From the NCBI RefSeq assembly GCF_002929305.1, contig NZ_PJIO01000012.1, positions 32,628 through 96,627 of the forward strand: DNA of 64,000 nucleotides. The letters are read 5' to 3'. This DNA is from Arthrobacter sp. GMC3 (GTDB lineage Bacteria; Actinomycetota; Actinomycetes; Actinomycetales; Micrococcaceae). Both the position numbers and the translations under genes were made by a program. Under the pieces are notes generated by a model. The model did no database searches. It was not told the origin of the DNA and saw only the letters and a list, made by a program, of their open reading frames with translations. Shown piece after piece: positions 16,186-24,400 of this stretch (position 1 is its first letter; each line of letters begins with the position of its first letter).

Positions 16186-17124
16186 TTAACGGAGTGCGAG
16201 AAGATCGAGTGCCTTGATTTGATCGCTGAGGGCTCGAAGGGGACGCATCTCATGTTCGCTCAGGGGGCCAGCGCCGTTCATTCTGCTCCAAGGGGCGATA
16301 TCGAGTCCAGGGCTGGTGTACCCAAGCAACTGCTTCGCGGCCGAGGGGAACTTAGTTCCGCCGACAGCTTCAGCAATAGTAAGCAGTCGCTGAGCCTCAC
16401 GCGTCTCGGGAGTATCCCTGTCACCGTTCTCCACCAGCCACACTGTCAGTTCGGCGAACATCCCAGCACAGCATCCAGAGAATCCGTCGCCACCCATCTG
16501 ACGTGACTCAATCATGCTGCTAATCTGTGCGTTGTAGAAACGCAGAGGTGTTCCTTCGCAAGCCTTGATCTTCTTTGCGTATTCGTTGAGATCGTGGCTA
16601 ACGTCCTTGTGGTAGACAAACCTACCTGTCTTGGCAGCCCAACCGAGGATCTCCGAAGGGACCAAGCGAATCCACGGCGTCGGGCACTCGTAGAAGCCAA
16701 GGGGAATGTCGTCCGTCAGGTCGACAATTTCCTTAAGGTGATCGAACCACTCACTTTCATTCAGACCGCGCTCTCCGAGGTGGTTGGTGATAATGATGGC
16801 GGCGTCTGCCCCGGCGTCTCGGGTTGCCTTGATCGATGCCGCTTCCTGAGCAGCCGAAGCGCCCTGGCCAAAGGTGGCAGTGGCAATGACACTGGCACGA
16901 CCAGCAGCACGTGTTGCCACTCTTTCAGTCAATGCGAGACGCTCCGAAGGTGTAAGAAATTCAACCTCACTTGATCTTGAGCAGGTAAAAAGTCCGGTGA
17001 TGCCCCGGTCGATGTACCAATCGGTCATCCGATCAACACCATTCCAGTCGATTGACAGGTCTGCGTTCATCGGCGTCCAGCACACAGCCCAGGTTCGTGC
17101 GGTTTGGAGAAATTCGCTGCTCAT
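16186..17124 (-). CDS. DapA/NanA-family aldolase-lyase
   Basis: A 312-residue TIM-barrel class I aldolase of the dihydrodipicolinate synthase/N-acetylneuraminate lyase family. The Schiff-base Lys lies in RFVYHKDVSHD (about residue 165) and the upstream Tyr in IPLGFYECPTP. The familiar GITGLFTCSRSSEVEFLTPSER block corresponds to the GxxGE-type loop, but reads CSRSSE, so the true substrate is probably neither pyruvate plus aspartate semialdehyde nor sialic acid. ATG at 17124 follows GAGGGAC. It is the first gene of the transporter operon and divergent from the ROK regulator, which suggests it cleaves the imported compound to pyruvate plus an aldehyde. Confidence 0.85.
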   Translation of the reverse strand: MSSEFLQTARTWAVCWTPMNADLSIDWNGVDRMTDWYIDRGITGLFTCSRSSEVEFLTPSERLALTERVATRAAGRASVIATATFGQGASAAQEAASIKATRDAGADAAIIITNHLGERGLNESEWFDHLKEIVDLTDDIPLGFYECPTPWIRLVPSEILGWAAKTGRFVYHKDVSHDLNEYAKKIKACEGTPLRFYNAQISSMIESRQMGGDGFSGCCAGMFAELTVWLVENGDRDTPETREAQRLLTIAEAVGGTKFPSAAKQLLGYTSPGLDIAPWSRMNGAGPLSEHEMRPLRALSDQIKALDLLALR

Positions 17125-17170
17125 TAGATGTCCCTCTACTCGGCGAAATGCCATACTGTTCCATTTACAT

Positions 17171-17223
17171 TGATTAGTGTCGTAATAGTACATTAATATG
17201 TACTATTCGTTCACTATCCTCAA
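17171..17223. promoter_or_regulatory. Divergent promoters with embedded ROK operator
   Basis: AATAGTACAT (17184-17193) and ATGTACTATT (17198-17207) form a perfect 10-bp inverted repeat around TAAT. On the plus strand TTGATT (17171-17176), a 17-base spacer and TAATAT (17194-17199) form a promoter for the ROK gene. On the minus strand TTGAGG (complement of 17218-17223), 17 bases and CATATT (complement of 17195-17200) form one for the lyase operon. Both -10 boxes fall inside the palindrome, so binding there would block both transcripts. Confidence 0.7.
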
Positions 17224-17297
17224 TGCTAGAGTCTCCAATATCGATTTACAAGAGCTAAATAATGTTCTTTGAATGCATATATAGAAGGTTGTGCGAC

Positions 17298-18554
17298 ATG
17301 CCCTTAGCACCCAGCAAGCCCGCCTCCATGGTTCTTCAGCCACTTACCGTCCCGACGTACCCTCTAACCGCTCGCCTCACCCCGGCAGCGATCGCTTCCT
17401 GCCTGGCTTTACATATCGCAAACGGCATCGACAATCGCGCGGACCTTGCCCGCGCCAGCAACTTGTCGCGGACTACGGTCGCCACTGGTGTGGACTTCCT
17501 TACCGAACGCGGCTTGCTGGAACGTTCAACCACCCACACACCAGATGGGCGAGGGCGACCATCCGATCGCCTCCATTTCGCGGCACCGATCGGCCTGATC
17601 GCTGTGGCTGATTTGGGAGTCACCTCATCGACCGTGAGTTTGTTTACACCTGATCAGACCTGCTTGGGGAGTCGCCTGGTCTTCGTGGACCTCGCCCGGG
17701 GGCCTGAGATCGCCGTGCCCGCCTTGTTGGAACATCTTCAGTCGCTCATCTCATCGCTCGACGAGACTTATGGAACGGTCGAAATCTGCATGATTGCAGT
17801 TCCAGGTCCAGTAGATGCCCGCCGCAGCGGCGTCAATCGTCCACCGTTACTGAAAGGCTGGGGCACCTACTCCCTCGAGAACGCATTCGTGGCTGCCCTA
17901 GGATGCCCCGTCATTGTCGACAAAGACGTCAACCTGCGCGCGTTAGGTGAAGCCCGCACATCGGTGCCCACCGACCTTCCTCTGATTCTCGTCAAGGTGG
18001 CTTCAGCCATAGAGGCGGGCATTGTCTTGGCCAATGGCGACTTGTACCGAGGAGTTGAGGGATTCGCTGGAGATGTCGGGCACATTGCCAGTCGTGCAGC
18101 GGGAGACAAGCTGTGCGCGTGTGGCAACACAGGCTGCCTGCAGACTATCGCTTCCACAGATGCCCTCGTCTCACAGCTTTCTGAACTACGCGACGAGAAT
18201 CTCGACCTAGGCGATTTTGAGCGACTAGTCGGAGCCGGAGATCCGGCAGCCACACGAATACTTCGTGAAGCCGTCAGGGGACTTGGAGAGGTACTCGCAG
18301 GATTAGTTAATTTCACCAATCCGAGCCGGATTGTTCTCAGCGGCACAGTGACACATTGGAACCCCGGAATCTTGTCAGGCCTTCGCGGTGCTATCTACGA
18401 ACGAGCTCTACCTATCGCTACCAGCCGGCTAACGGTCAGTACCGCAGTGCATGGAGACTGGTCAGGAGCGGCCGGTGCCCTCACGCTGGCTCTTGAAGCA
18501 ATATTCAGCGCAGAGCGCCTGAGCTCACTCTCGGTCGAGGATTTCCACTCGTGA
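17298..18554 (+). CDS. ROK-family transcriptional repressor
   Basis: A 418-residue ROK repressor (NagC/XylR type). The N-terminal winged HTH covers about 25-75 (IANGIDNRADLARASNLSRT then VATGVDFLTERGLLE). The sugar-kinase-like domain follows (GLIAVADLGVTSSTVSLF, IVDKDVNLRALGEA) with the zinc motif CACGNTGCLQ near residue 280. ATG at 17298 has AGAAGG upstream; an in-frame ATG at 17262 would add 12 residues. Divergence from the lyase/transporter operon and the palindrome between them imply that it represses that operon and itself, and is released by a sugar-like ligand. Confidence 0.9.
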   Translation: MPLAPSKPASMVLQPLTVPTYPLTARLTPAAIASCLALHIANGIDNRADLARASNLSRTTVATGVDFLTERGLLERSTTHTPDGRGRPSDRLHFAAPIGLIAVADLGVTSSTVSLFTPDQTCLGSRLVFVDLARGPEIAVPALLEHLQSLISSLDETYGTVEICMIAVPGPVDARRSGVNRPPLLKGWGTYSLENAFVAALGCPVIVDKDVNLRALGEARTSVPTDLPLILVKVASAIEAGIVLANGDLYRGVEGFAGDVGHIASRAAGDKLCACGNTGCLQTIASTDALVSQLSELRDENLDLGDFERLVGAGDPAATRILREAVRGLGEVLAGLVNFTNPSRIVLSGTVTHWNPGILSGLRGAIYERALPIATSRLTVSTAVHGDWSGAAGALTLALEAIFSAERLSSLSVEDFHS

Positions 18555-18732
18555 ATGTGTAGAGAAACCAGATGCCTGCCCTCTGTAAGGCGACGTCTGG
18601 ACTCAGCCAGGGATCTGGGGGCCGCCACGTCTAAAGTACAGAATTTGGACAGGTTCATAAACCCGCTTCAAGCATATTCATGGGTACGTGACGTTCTAGA
18701 ATTACCAGACAGCAAATCATTAGATGGGGAAT

Positions 18733-19228
18733 GGGACTGCCCCGGGTTTCGTTGACTCTCAGGGTCTAGTGTTTCTAGGCCGCTCTGAGGTCGGTATTCA
18801 TTGTCCCAAACTCGATCGGGGTTAGCCGGCCAAGTCGTCGTTGTCGACGTTTGCGGTGGTAGGTTTTCTCGATCCAGGTCACGATTGCCAGCCGTAGTTC
18901 TTGGCGTGTGCCCAGCGTTGTCGGTCGAGCACATTCTTTTGCAGTAGCGCAAAAAATGACTCCATTGCGGCATTATCGGCGCACGCGCCCACCTGGCCTA
19001 TCGATCCTGTCAGCCCGTTGGCCTTCAATGTCCTGACGAAGGCGTTGGAGCGAAATTGAGAGCCGCGGTGCGAATGCACCACGGTTGCCAGTGGGGACCT
19101 GAGCGACACCGCGTTGCGCAGGGCGACCACGGCCAGTGACGCCTTCATGCGTGAGTCGATCGAGTAGCCGACGATCCGGTTGGAGTGGACGTCCTTGATC
19201 GTGCACAGATAGAGCTTGCCCTCGTCGG
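18733..19228 (-). mobile_element. Truncated, decayed copy of the IS3 element
   Basis: It matches the left 496 bases of the complete IS3 element at 1455, starting with the same GGGACTGCCCCGGG end. It breaks off at 19228 inside orfB, where GCCCTCGTCGG is followed by unrelated sequence. The remaining OrfB part carries HSHRGSQF in place of HSDRGSQF, which removes a catalytic Asp, and the frame shifts near 18915 (QRWAHAKNYGW instead of QRWATRQELRL). It cannot encode a transposase. Confidence 0.9.
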
Positions 19229-19294
19229 CTTAGATTCAAGGGATCATCGCAACACCCCAATCCCGGAGGAGTGCGATGAACCCTTGAATACAAG
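19229..19294. repeat. Abutted inverted IS-like ends
   Basis: CTTAGATTCAAGGGATCATC (from 19229) and its imperfect inverted partner GATGAACCCTTGAATACAAG (to 19294) share ATTCAAGGG-TCATCGCA over about 27 bases with only about a dozen bases between them. This is what remains if an element loses its whole interior, and it sits exactly where the IS3 copy is cut. The ends recall IS30-type elements, but this is not certain. Confidence 0.45.
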
Positions 19295-20038
19295 GTTGCG
19301 AGGCCGTCTTTGGGCTATTTTTCATGGCCTCCAACAACCGAGAGGAATCGCAGTCCGGGCTCCAGGACGTGGAAGCATCACCAACGCACCCGGGGCGCCT
19401 TCCCCAATCCAAGCAGACCCAAGGGGAACCAATGGCACCGAGCCCCCGGTGCTGGATGGCAATGGTCGTAGGTTCCGAACCAAACACTAGGACCAGCGTG
19501 CATCACTTTGGAAGAATTCCAACCGACATAGGCCCTAGGACATTCGAACCGAAACAGCCGGCGATTGAGGGCGGGAATTTCAACCTCATGTAAATACCAA
19601 CGAATACTATCGACGCAGATCAGAGCATGTTGAGTACTCAAAACCCCTCATTAGTTATCAACGTTCATTAGCCCCGCTTTACAAGTATCGGGTTGCCACC
19701 CCTTGCCACTACCCCGTATTGGCCTCTGTTCCAGAGGCTTCGTTGGGACAATGACAGCTACTAAACACTCTCCAGTTTGCGTTGATTCTGGAGAGTTTAT
19801 GGCGAGTCGGTCATAATCGCTCTTCCAACTCTGGGCTGAAAGAGGCTGCCTCCACCGCCAAGTCTACGAGCTCGCTCAAGGTTCGCGGCCCTGTCCCAGC
19901 CTGAACGCTTAGACGAACTCACACCAGCAGCGCAACGAAGCCCTTGTATACCTAAATCAAGAACTCAAATGCCACCTAGCACCAAGATCCGGCTTGTCGC
20001 GACGACTGATCCAACTGACTTGTCCACACATGCTATTG
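19295..20038. other. Gap with no recognised gene
   Basis: No coding family is recognised on either strand. A hairpin CTCTCCAG (19768-19775) / CTGGAGAG (19788-19795) followed by TTTAT could terminate plus-strand transcription. The EcsC/TerB gene ends at the right border. Confidence 0.4.
19767..19799 (+). terminator. Weak intrinsic terminator-like hairpin
   Basis: A 9-bp stem (ACTCTCCAG with CTGGAGAGT) and a 12-base loop, followed by TT and AT. No plus-strand gene ends nearby, so it may instead act from the minus strand, downstream of the EcsC/TerB gene. Confidence 0.35.
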
Positions 20039-21157
20039 TCAGCGTCGAGCGGATCGATCTGATAGTTCGGCGATGACGGCCTTCTCGAGCGCATTGACGG
20101 CACCATCAATGGCAGCAATCCGGTTGGCCATATCAACGATTTCGCCCAGGTCCCCCTGTTCTGTGTCTAGTCGCCGCCACACCTCGGCGGGGTCGATATC
20201 GACGAGACGAGCGAGCCGCTCATCTGCCACCTGATGTTGGTCACGAACCAACCTCACTAGGTGACGCATCAACAGAGCCTCGTCGTCAGCAATCTTCAGG
20301 TCCGCCATGATGACGAGCCAAGCGACCCATAACATTAGCTGAGGATACTGACTCCGCTCGCTCAGACTCTCCGCAACTTCGATCACCCGTGCTTCATTGC
20401 GAAATACGGCTTGTGCGTGTCGCCCCGCGATAAGCGTTGTATATCGGTTCATCAATACGCCGAGCGGAACACCGACTAGTGGGATGCCGATCTTGATGAC
20501 ACTGCGTTGCAGCAGGTACTTTCCTACAAAAGGAAGCCCCTTCGCTGCGGCCAGTATCGGCCCGGAATAGAAGCGCTTGATCAACGGCCGCATCATGGCT
20601 GGACCCACCTTGATCATGCCCTCGCGCACGACTTCCCCACCTTTGATCGTGAAGGCGACCCTGATCAGCTTCCACATGTCTTCGGGGTCATAGAGATCGA
20701 GTGGGACTCGATACAGGACCGCGATGTCGTAGGCAAGACGGAGCTGGAGCTGGGTGATGAATGCGACGTCAACCATTACGGTGGCGACGGCTGCCGGGAC
20801 AGTTGCCGGCGAAGCACCCCCAAGGCTCCCCATTGTGGTAATGATAGCTGCCGAATAGGCGGCGGCAGAGAGCCCTCCTTCGAGCGCGGCGTACCTCGCA
20901 GCCATCTTAATTCGCTGGTCGACGATGCCATCGGCGGGCACCCCCTCATATCGCTCCTGGAAATATTGCCAAGTGACCTTGTCCGTGTACGAGCCCAGCG
21001 CGTGAGCGCTGAGCTTCGTGAACCACCCGCCAGACTTGATGTCGTCCGGGCTCAGTCCCTTAACGAACTTCCTCAGTTCGGCTCGCTCATTCTCTACAAT
21101 CTTCTGATCAGCTTCAGTCACGGCGTCATTTTGAACGTCATTCGGAGTTTCAGGCAT
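20039..21157 (-). CDS. EcsC-like / TerB-like domain protein
   Basis: A 372-residue protein. Residues of about 75-270 are rich in Ala/Gly and hydrophobic stretches (ALEGGLSAAAYSAAIITTMG, VDVAFITQLQLRLAYDIAVLY, IGIPLVGVPLGVLMN) and resemble EcsC-family membrane-associated proteins. The C-terminal 100 residues (VIMADLKIADDEALLMRHLV through AIDGAVNALEKAVIAEL) have the helical, acidic pattern of TerB-like domains. ATG at 21157 is chosen because GGGAGA precedes it. The function of either domain is not established; TerB domains are found in stress and phage-defence contexts. It lies 275 bases from the sacsin-like gene, in the same direction. Confidence 0.55.
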   Translation of the reverse strand: MPETPNDVQNDAVTEADQKIVENERAELRKFVKGLSPDDIKSGGWFTKLSAHALGSYTDKVTWQYFQERYEGVPADGIVDQRIKMAARYAALEGGLSAAAYSAAIITTMGSLGGASPATVPAAVATVMVDVAFITQLQLRLAYDIAVLYRVPLDLYDPEDMWKLIRVAFTIKGGEVVREGMIKVGPAMMRPLIKRFYSGPILAAAKGLPFVGKYLLQRSVIKIGIPLVGVPLGVLMNRYTTLIAGRHAQAVFRNEARVIEVAESLSERSQYPQLMLWVAWLVIMADLKIADDEALLMRHLVRLVRDQHQVADERLARLVDIDPAEVWRRLDTEQGDLGEIVDMANRIAAIDGAVNALEKAVIAELSDRSARR

Positions 21158-21431
21158 AGCGAATTCTCCCTTGTGGATTCTGTGTCTCGCTTGTTCGTAG
21201 GGTCTTAGAAGACCCGGATGATGTCTCAACGGGATAGCCCAGCAAACTACACGTCAATCGCACGAGGGGCAATGGCTCGCGTCGCCCCCAGGAGATGTGG
21301 CAGTTGTGTTGTCGCTCTGAATTTGGAAATGTACGTACTGGACTGCCCAACCCTGATGCGCGAGTTAATCTTCCCATTTGACCTCAAAAAAATAGCGCTA
21401 CATCGAAAGCAGTCCACGATCCGAGCACCGC

Positions 21432-24400
21432 TTACCTGTCCAGTTTGAACCGCAAACGTACACTATTGCCCACAAGCCGAAATTTGGAACGACTGTCTGG
21501 GCTGAATGGGTTGGGAAGCCTATAAATCCGGGGACTGTCGGAAAGGGCCTCCTCGACTATCAAAAGCCGCCAGAGGTCGCCACGAGCATGTTCTTGAGCG
21601 CAGCGAACTTCAGTTTCGCCAAGTTCGATCATGCCTGCCTCACCCTGTGTTGCCTTAACTTCATACATGACAGGTTTGTCCTTGCGGGGGACTATGAAGT
21701 CGTATCCCAGGCCATCATCGCCACGACTACCTCCAAGTACAAAATTCCTGTTTGATGACACCCAGCACAAATCATCCACGGGCCCCCGATCATGGTTCTT
21801 TAACCAGTGAAAGGCGATCATTTCACCGGCAAGGCCGACCGCATTGCGTTGAATGTCGGACATTCTGCCCGCCGTTCCCCCACCGAAACTTGTTCCGGAT
21901 CGTGCGCCCTTACCTTCCTTTGTCTCCGTTGTATCTTCAAGTGCGGATCGGGTGAACGATGTCTGGAGGCTCTTCGGGTTACCAACCAAAAGCTTGTCCA
22001 CTCCAGCAACCAACTCGCTCATAGTTTCGTCAAGTTCGATGGTCCGGCCCCCCAAGCTGATTTGTCGTTGTCGACGAAATCCTTCTTGTCGTTCTGCAGC
22101 TGCGGCAGATTCTTGGCCAGTCAGATCTTCAGCCTTCAACCCTAGTTGTTGGAGTTCGAGGCTAAGCGGCATGCCTTGCGGCCAGAGGTTAAGTTTGTGG
22201 AGCCAATGCGTCAGCTTCGCGTCGTTTAGTTCCTCGAAGTCGAGGGCCCCCACTAGATCCAGATGCTCGCGTACATTCGTATCGACACCGCCTTCGACCC
22301 AGACAAGATCAGGCACTGCATGGTTCAGGTCGCACCATGCCTTGATAGTTTTGCTGGTGGCACACAGTTTTTCTTGCAACGGCTTGCCGTTCATCTCGCG
22401 AATCTGTTCCCAATCAGGCAGACTCACGGAGCAAATCGCATCCCCAAGAGTTTCTGACATGAGTGCATTTATGCGCTGATCTGCGAGATCCTCCGTTAGC
22501 TCGTCTATCGTCAGTCCCCAGTCTGGGCTGGGAGTTAAGAAAACCAGGTCACGGATTGAATGCCAATCATCCTGGACCAGAAAATTCTGGAACGATTCCA
22601 GACGCGCGTGTCGCGCCATGTTGACTAGTTCCTGACGCCTCGTGCGCGTCCGGTGGCTGAACTCAAGCTCGAACCTCACAGAATGGTCCGTAACAGGGCT
22701 CCCGGGGAAGTGCTCAATTAGGTTTTGGTTGAATTCCCGCAGCCCAATTCCCAGCTTCTGTCGTAGTTCGTTAGACGTCGCCGATTCACGGGCGAACCGC
22801 AGCAGCCTTTCGGTTGCGGCATCGTCTCCAGAATAGGCTGTGACTACGGCGCTATGAACGCCGTCCATGGTAAATAAGGTGGGGTTATCCGTACGAATTG
22901 TCGAAGCGGTCTTTTCATCCCAAAGAAATGCCGCAACTTGACTCAACCGGAGCACAATTCCTGTTACTGAACCGATGACAAGGGCTTCAGTTTCAAGAAC
23001 GCTTTGAAGCGGGACGCCAAGGGCATCAGAAACGTCATCGAGCGATGGGCTCTCCGACGTCAATATCGACTCACGCACTAGTTTTCTGATATTTAGCGAT
23101 AGCTCCGCACTATACTTCGACTGGCCAAGCAGCTCGAGTGCGCCCTCTGCCAGTATCTCAAGCTCGGCCCAAGTTGGCGGTAGACCTCGGCTCTCGGTCA
23201 GCAGAGTTGGGGTCGCACCAGACACGGGGAGAACTCCACGCAGACGAGACGGGAGAGACTGCCTGCCTGTTGGTGTAGAAAATGAAATCGAACGGCAGAA
23301 CGACAGTCGAATACGGGATAGCTCGTCAAGAGTTTTGGGTATCTGCTTGCCAGCTCGTAGCGATGGATTTTTTGGATATCGCATTGTGCAAGCTAGGAGA
23401 AGAGGCAGCCAAGGTATTTCGTCGACGAGCCGTGTTTGATCGCCCGATTGATCCCACGGAGACCCATCGGCCAAGACGTCTAGCTTTAGTCCGCTGGCCA
23501 CCTGAACCTCTCCTGACCAGACTCCCTCAAGTACGCTCGCAATCTCGTTCAAGACAAGGATTTCGTCGGTTTCCACGTCAATTACTGGCCAAGCAAGCTC
23601 CCGGATTAGGCGAGTTGTTGTCGCCTTATCGTTGAGGCCAGCAACGAACAACGGTCCCGGGTCGCTCGCATTGATCGGCAATAAGATCAGTTGTCCTGAC
23701 TGATCTGCTGCTATTCCGTGGGTGAAGTCCGGCTTAAATTCGAATTTCGGGTTACCGATTTGAGCCCAGGATGAAGCCAGTGTTGATCTGAAATGCTGGA
23801 TAGATGTATCAGGCACCTCACCGCTATCGAGCAACTGGGACAAATGATCGATCAAAAGACAGGAATCGGATGAATCGCCCCAGACTCTCAATCCCATTCT
23901 TACCCGTTCCGTAGCAAACCTGGGCATTTCTCGCAGTATGGCTCGAATGGAAGTATCCATGACAGGGGAATATGTGACAGCCATGTGGTCTTCTGGGTAA
24001 ATGAACCAAACTTCAGACGCTGATAGGAACTCCCTTTCAGCGGAGTCAGGCCCAGTTACTGGAATCCATGCGCCATGCGCCAGGAAAGCGCTCAAGGGAG
24101 TTGGAATCATGAACCAAATATTGGAATTATTGTATCTACGCCATGTCGATTGGTGATGGACTGCCCGCAGTTTCGGTAAAGTCCTTGCCAATAACTGTGC
24201 GTATGCAAATCTAGCCCTCCCCGGCGCGGAGGATATTTCTGCCTGCCCCATGAACCAATAGGTGTCATCACTCGTTCGAAAAGGCGTCTTTGGGGAAACT
24301 TGACTGCCAACGTCTCCAATTGACTCCGCCCATTGCGCCACAACTTCCGGTGGAATCTGGACATCCTTTGAAGGTCGTGCAATCCATTGGCGAGTTAATC

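Noticed and set aside
20507..21208. A 233-residue plus-strand open frame
   Set aside because: It is antisense to the EcsC/TerB-like gene and has no family pattern.
22260..22300. Possible RNA gene features in non-coding parts of the window
   Set aside because: I looked for tRNA T-loop sequences and CRISPR-like repeats over the window and saw none that fold or repeat convincingly.
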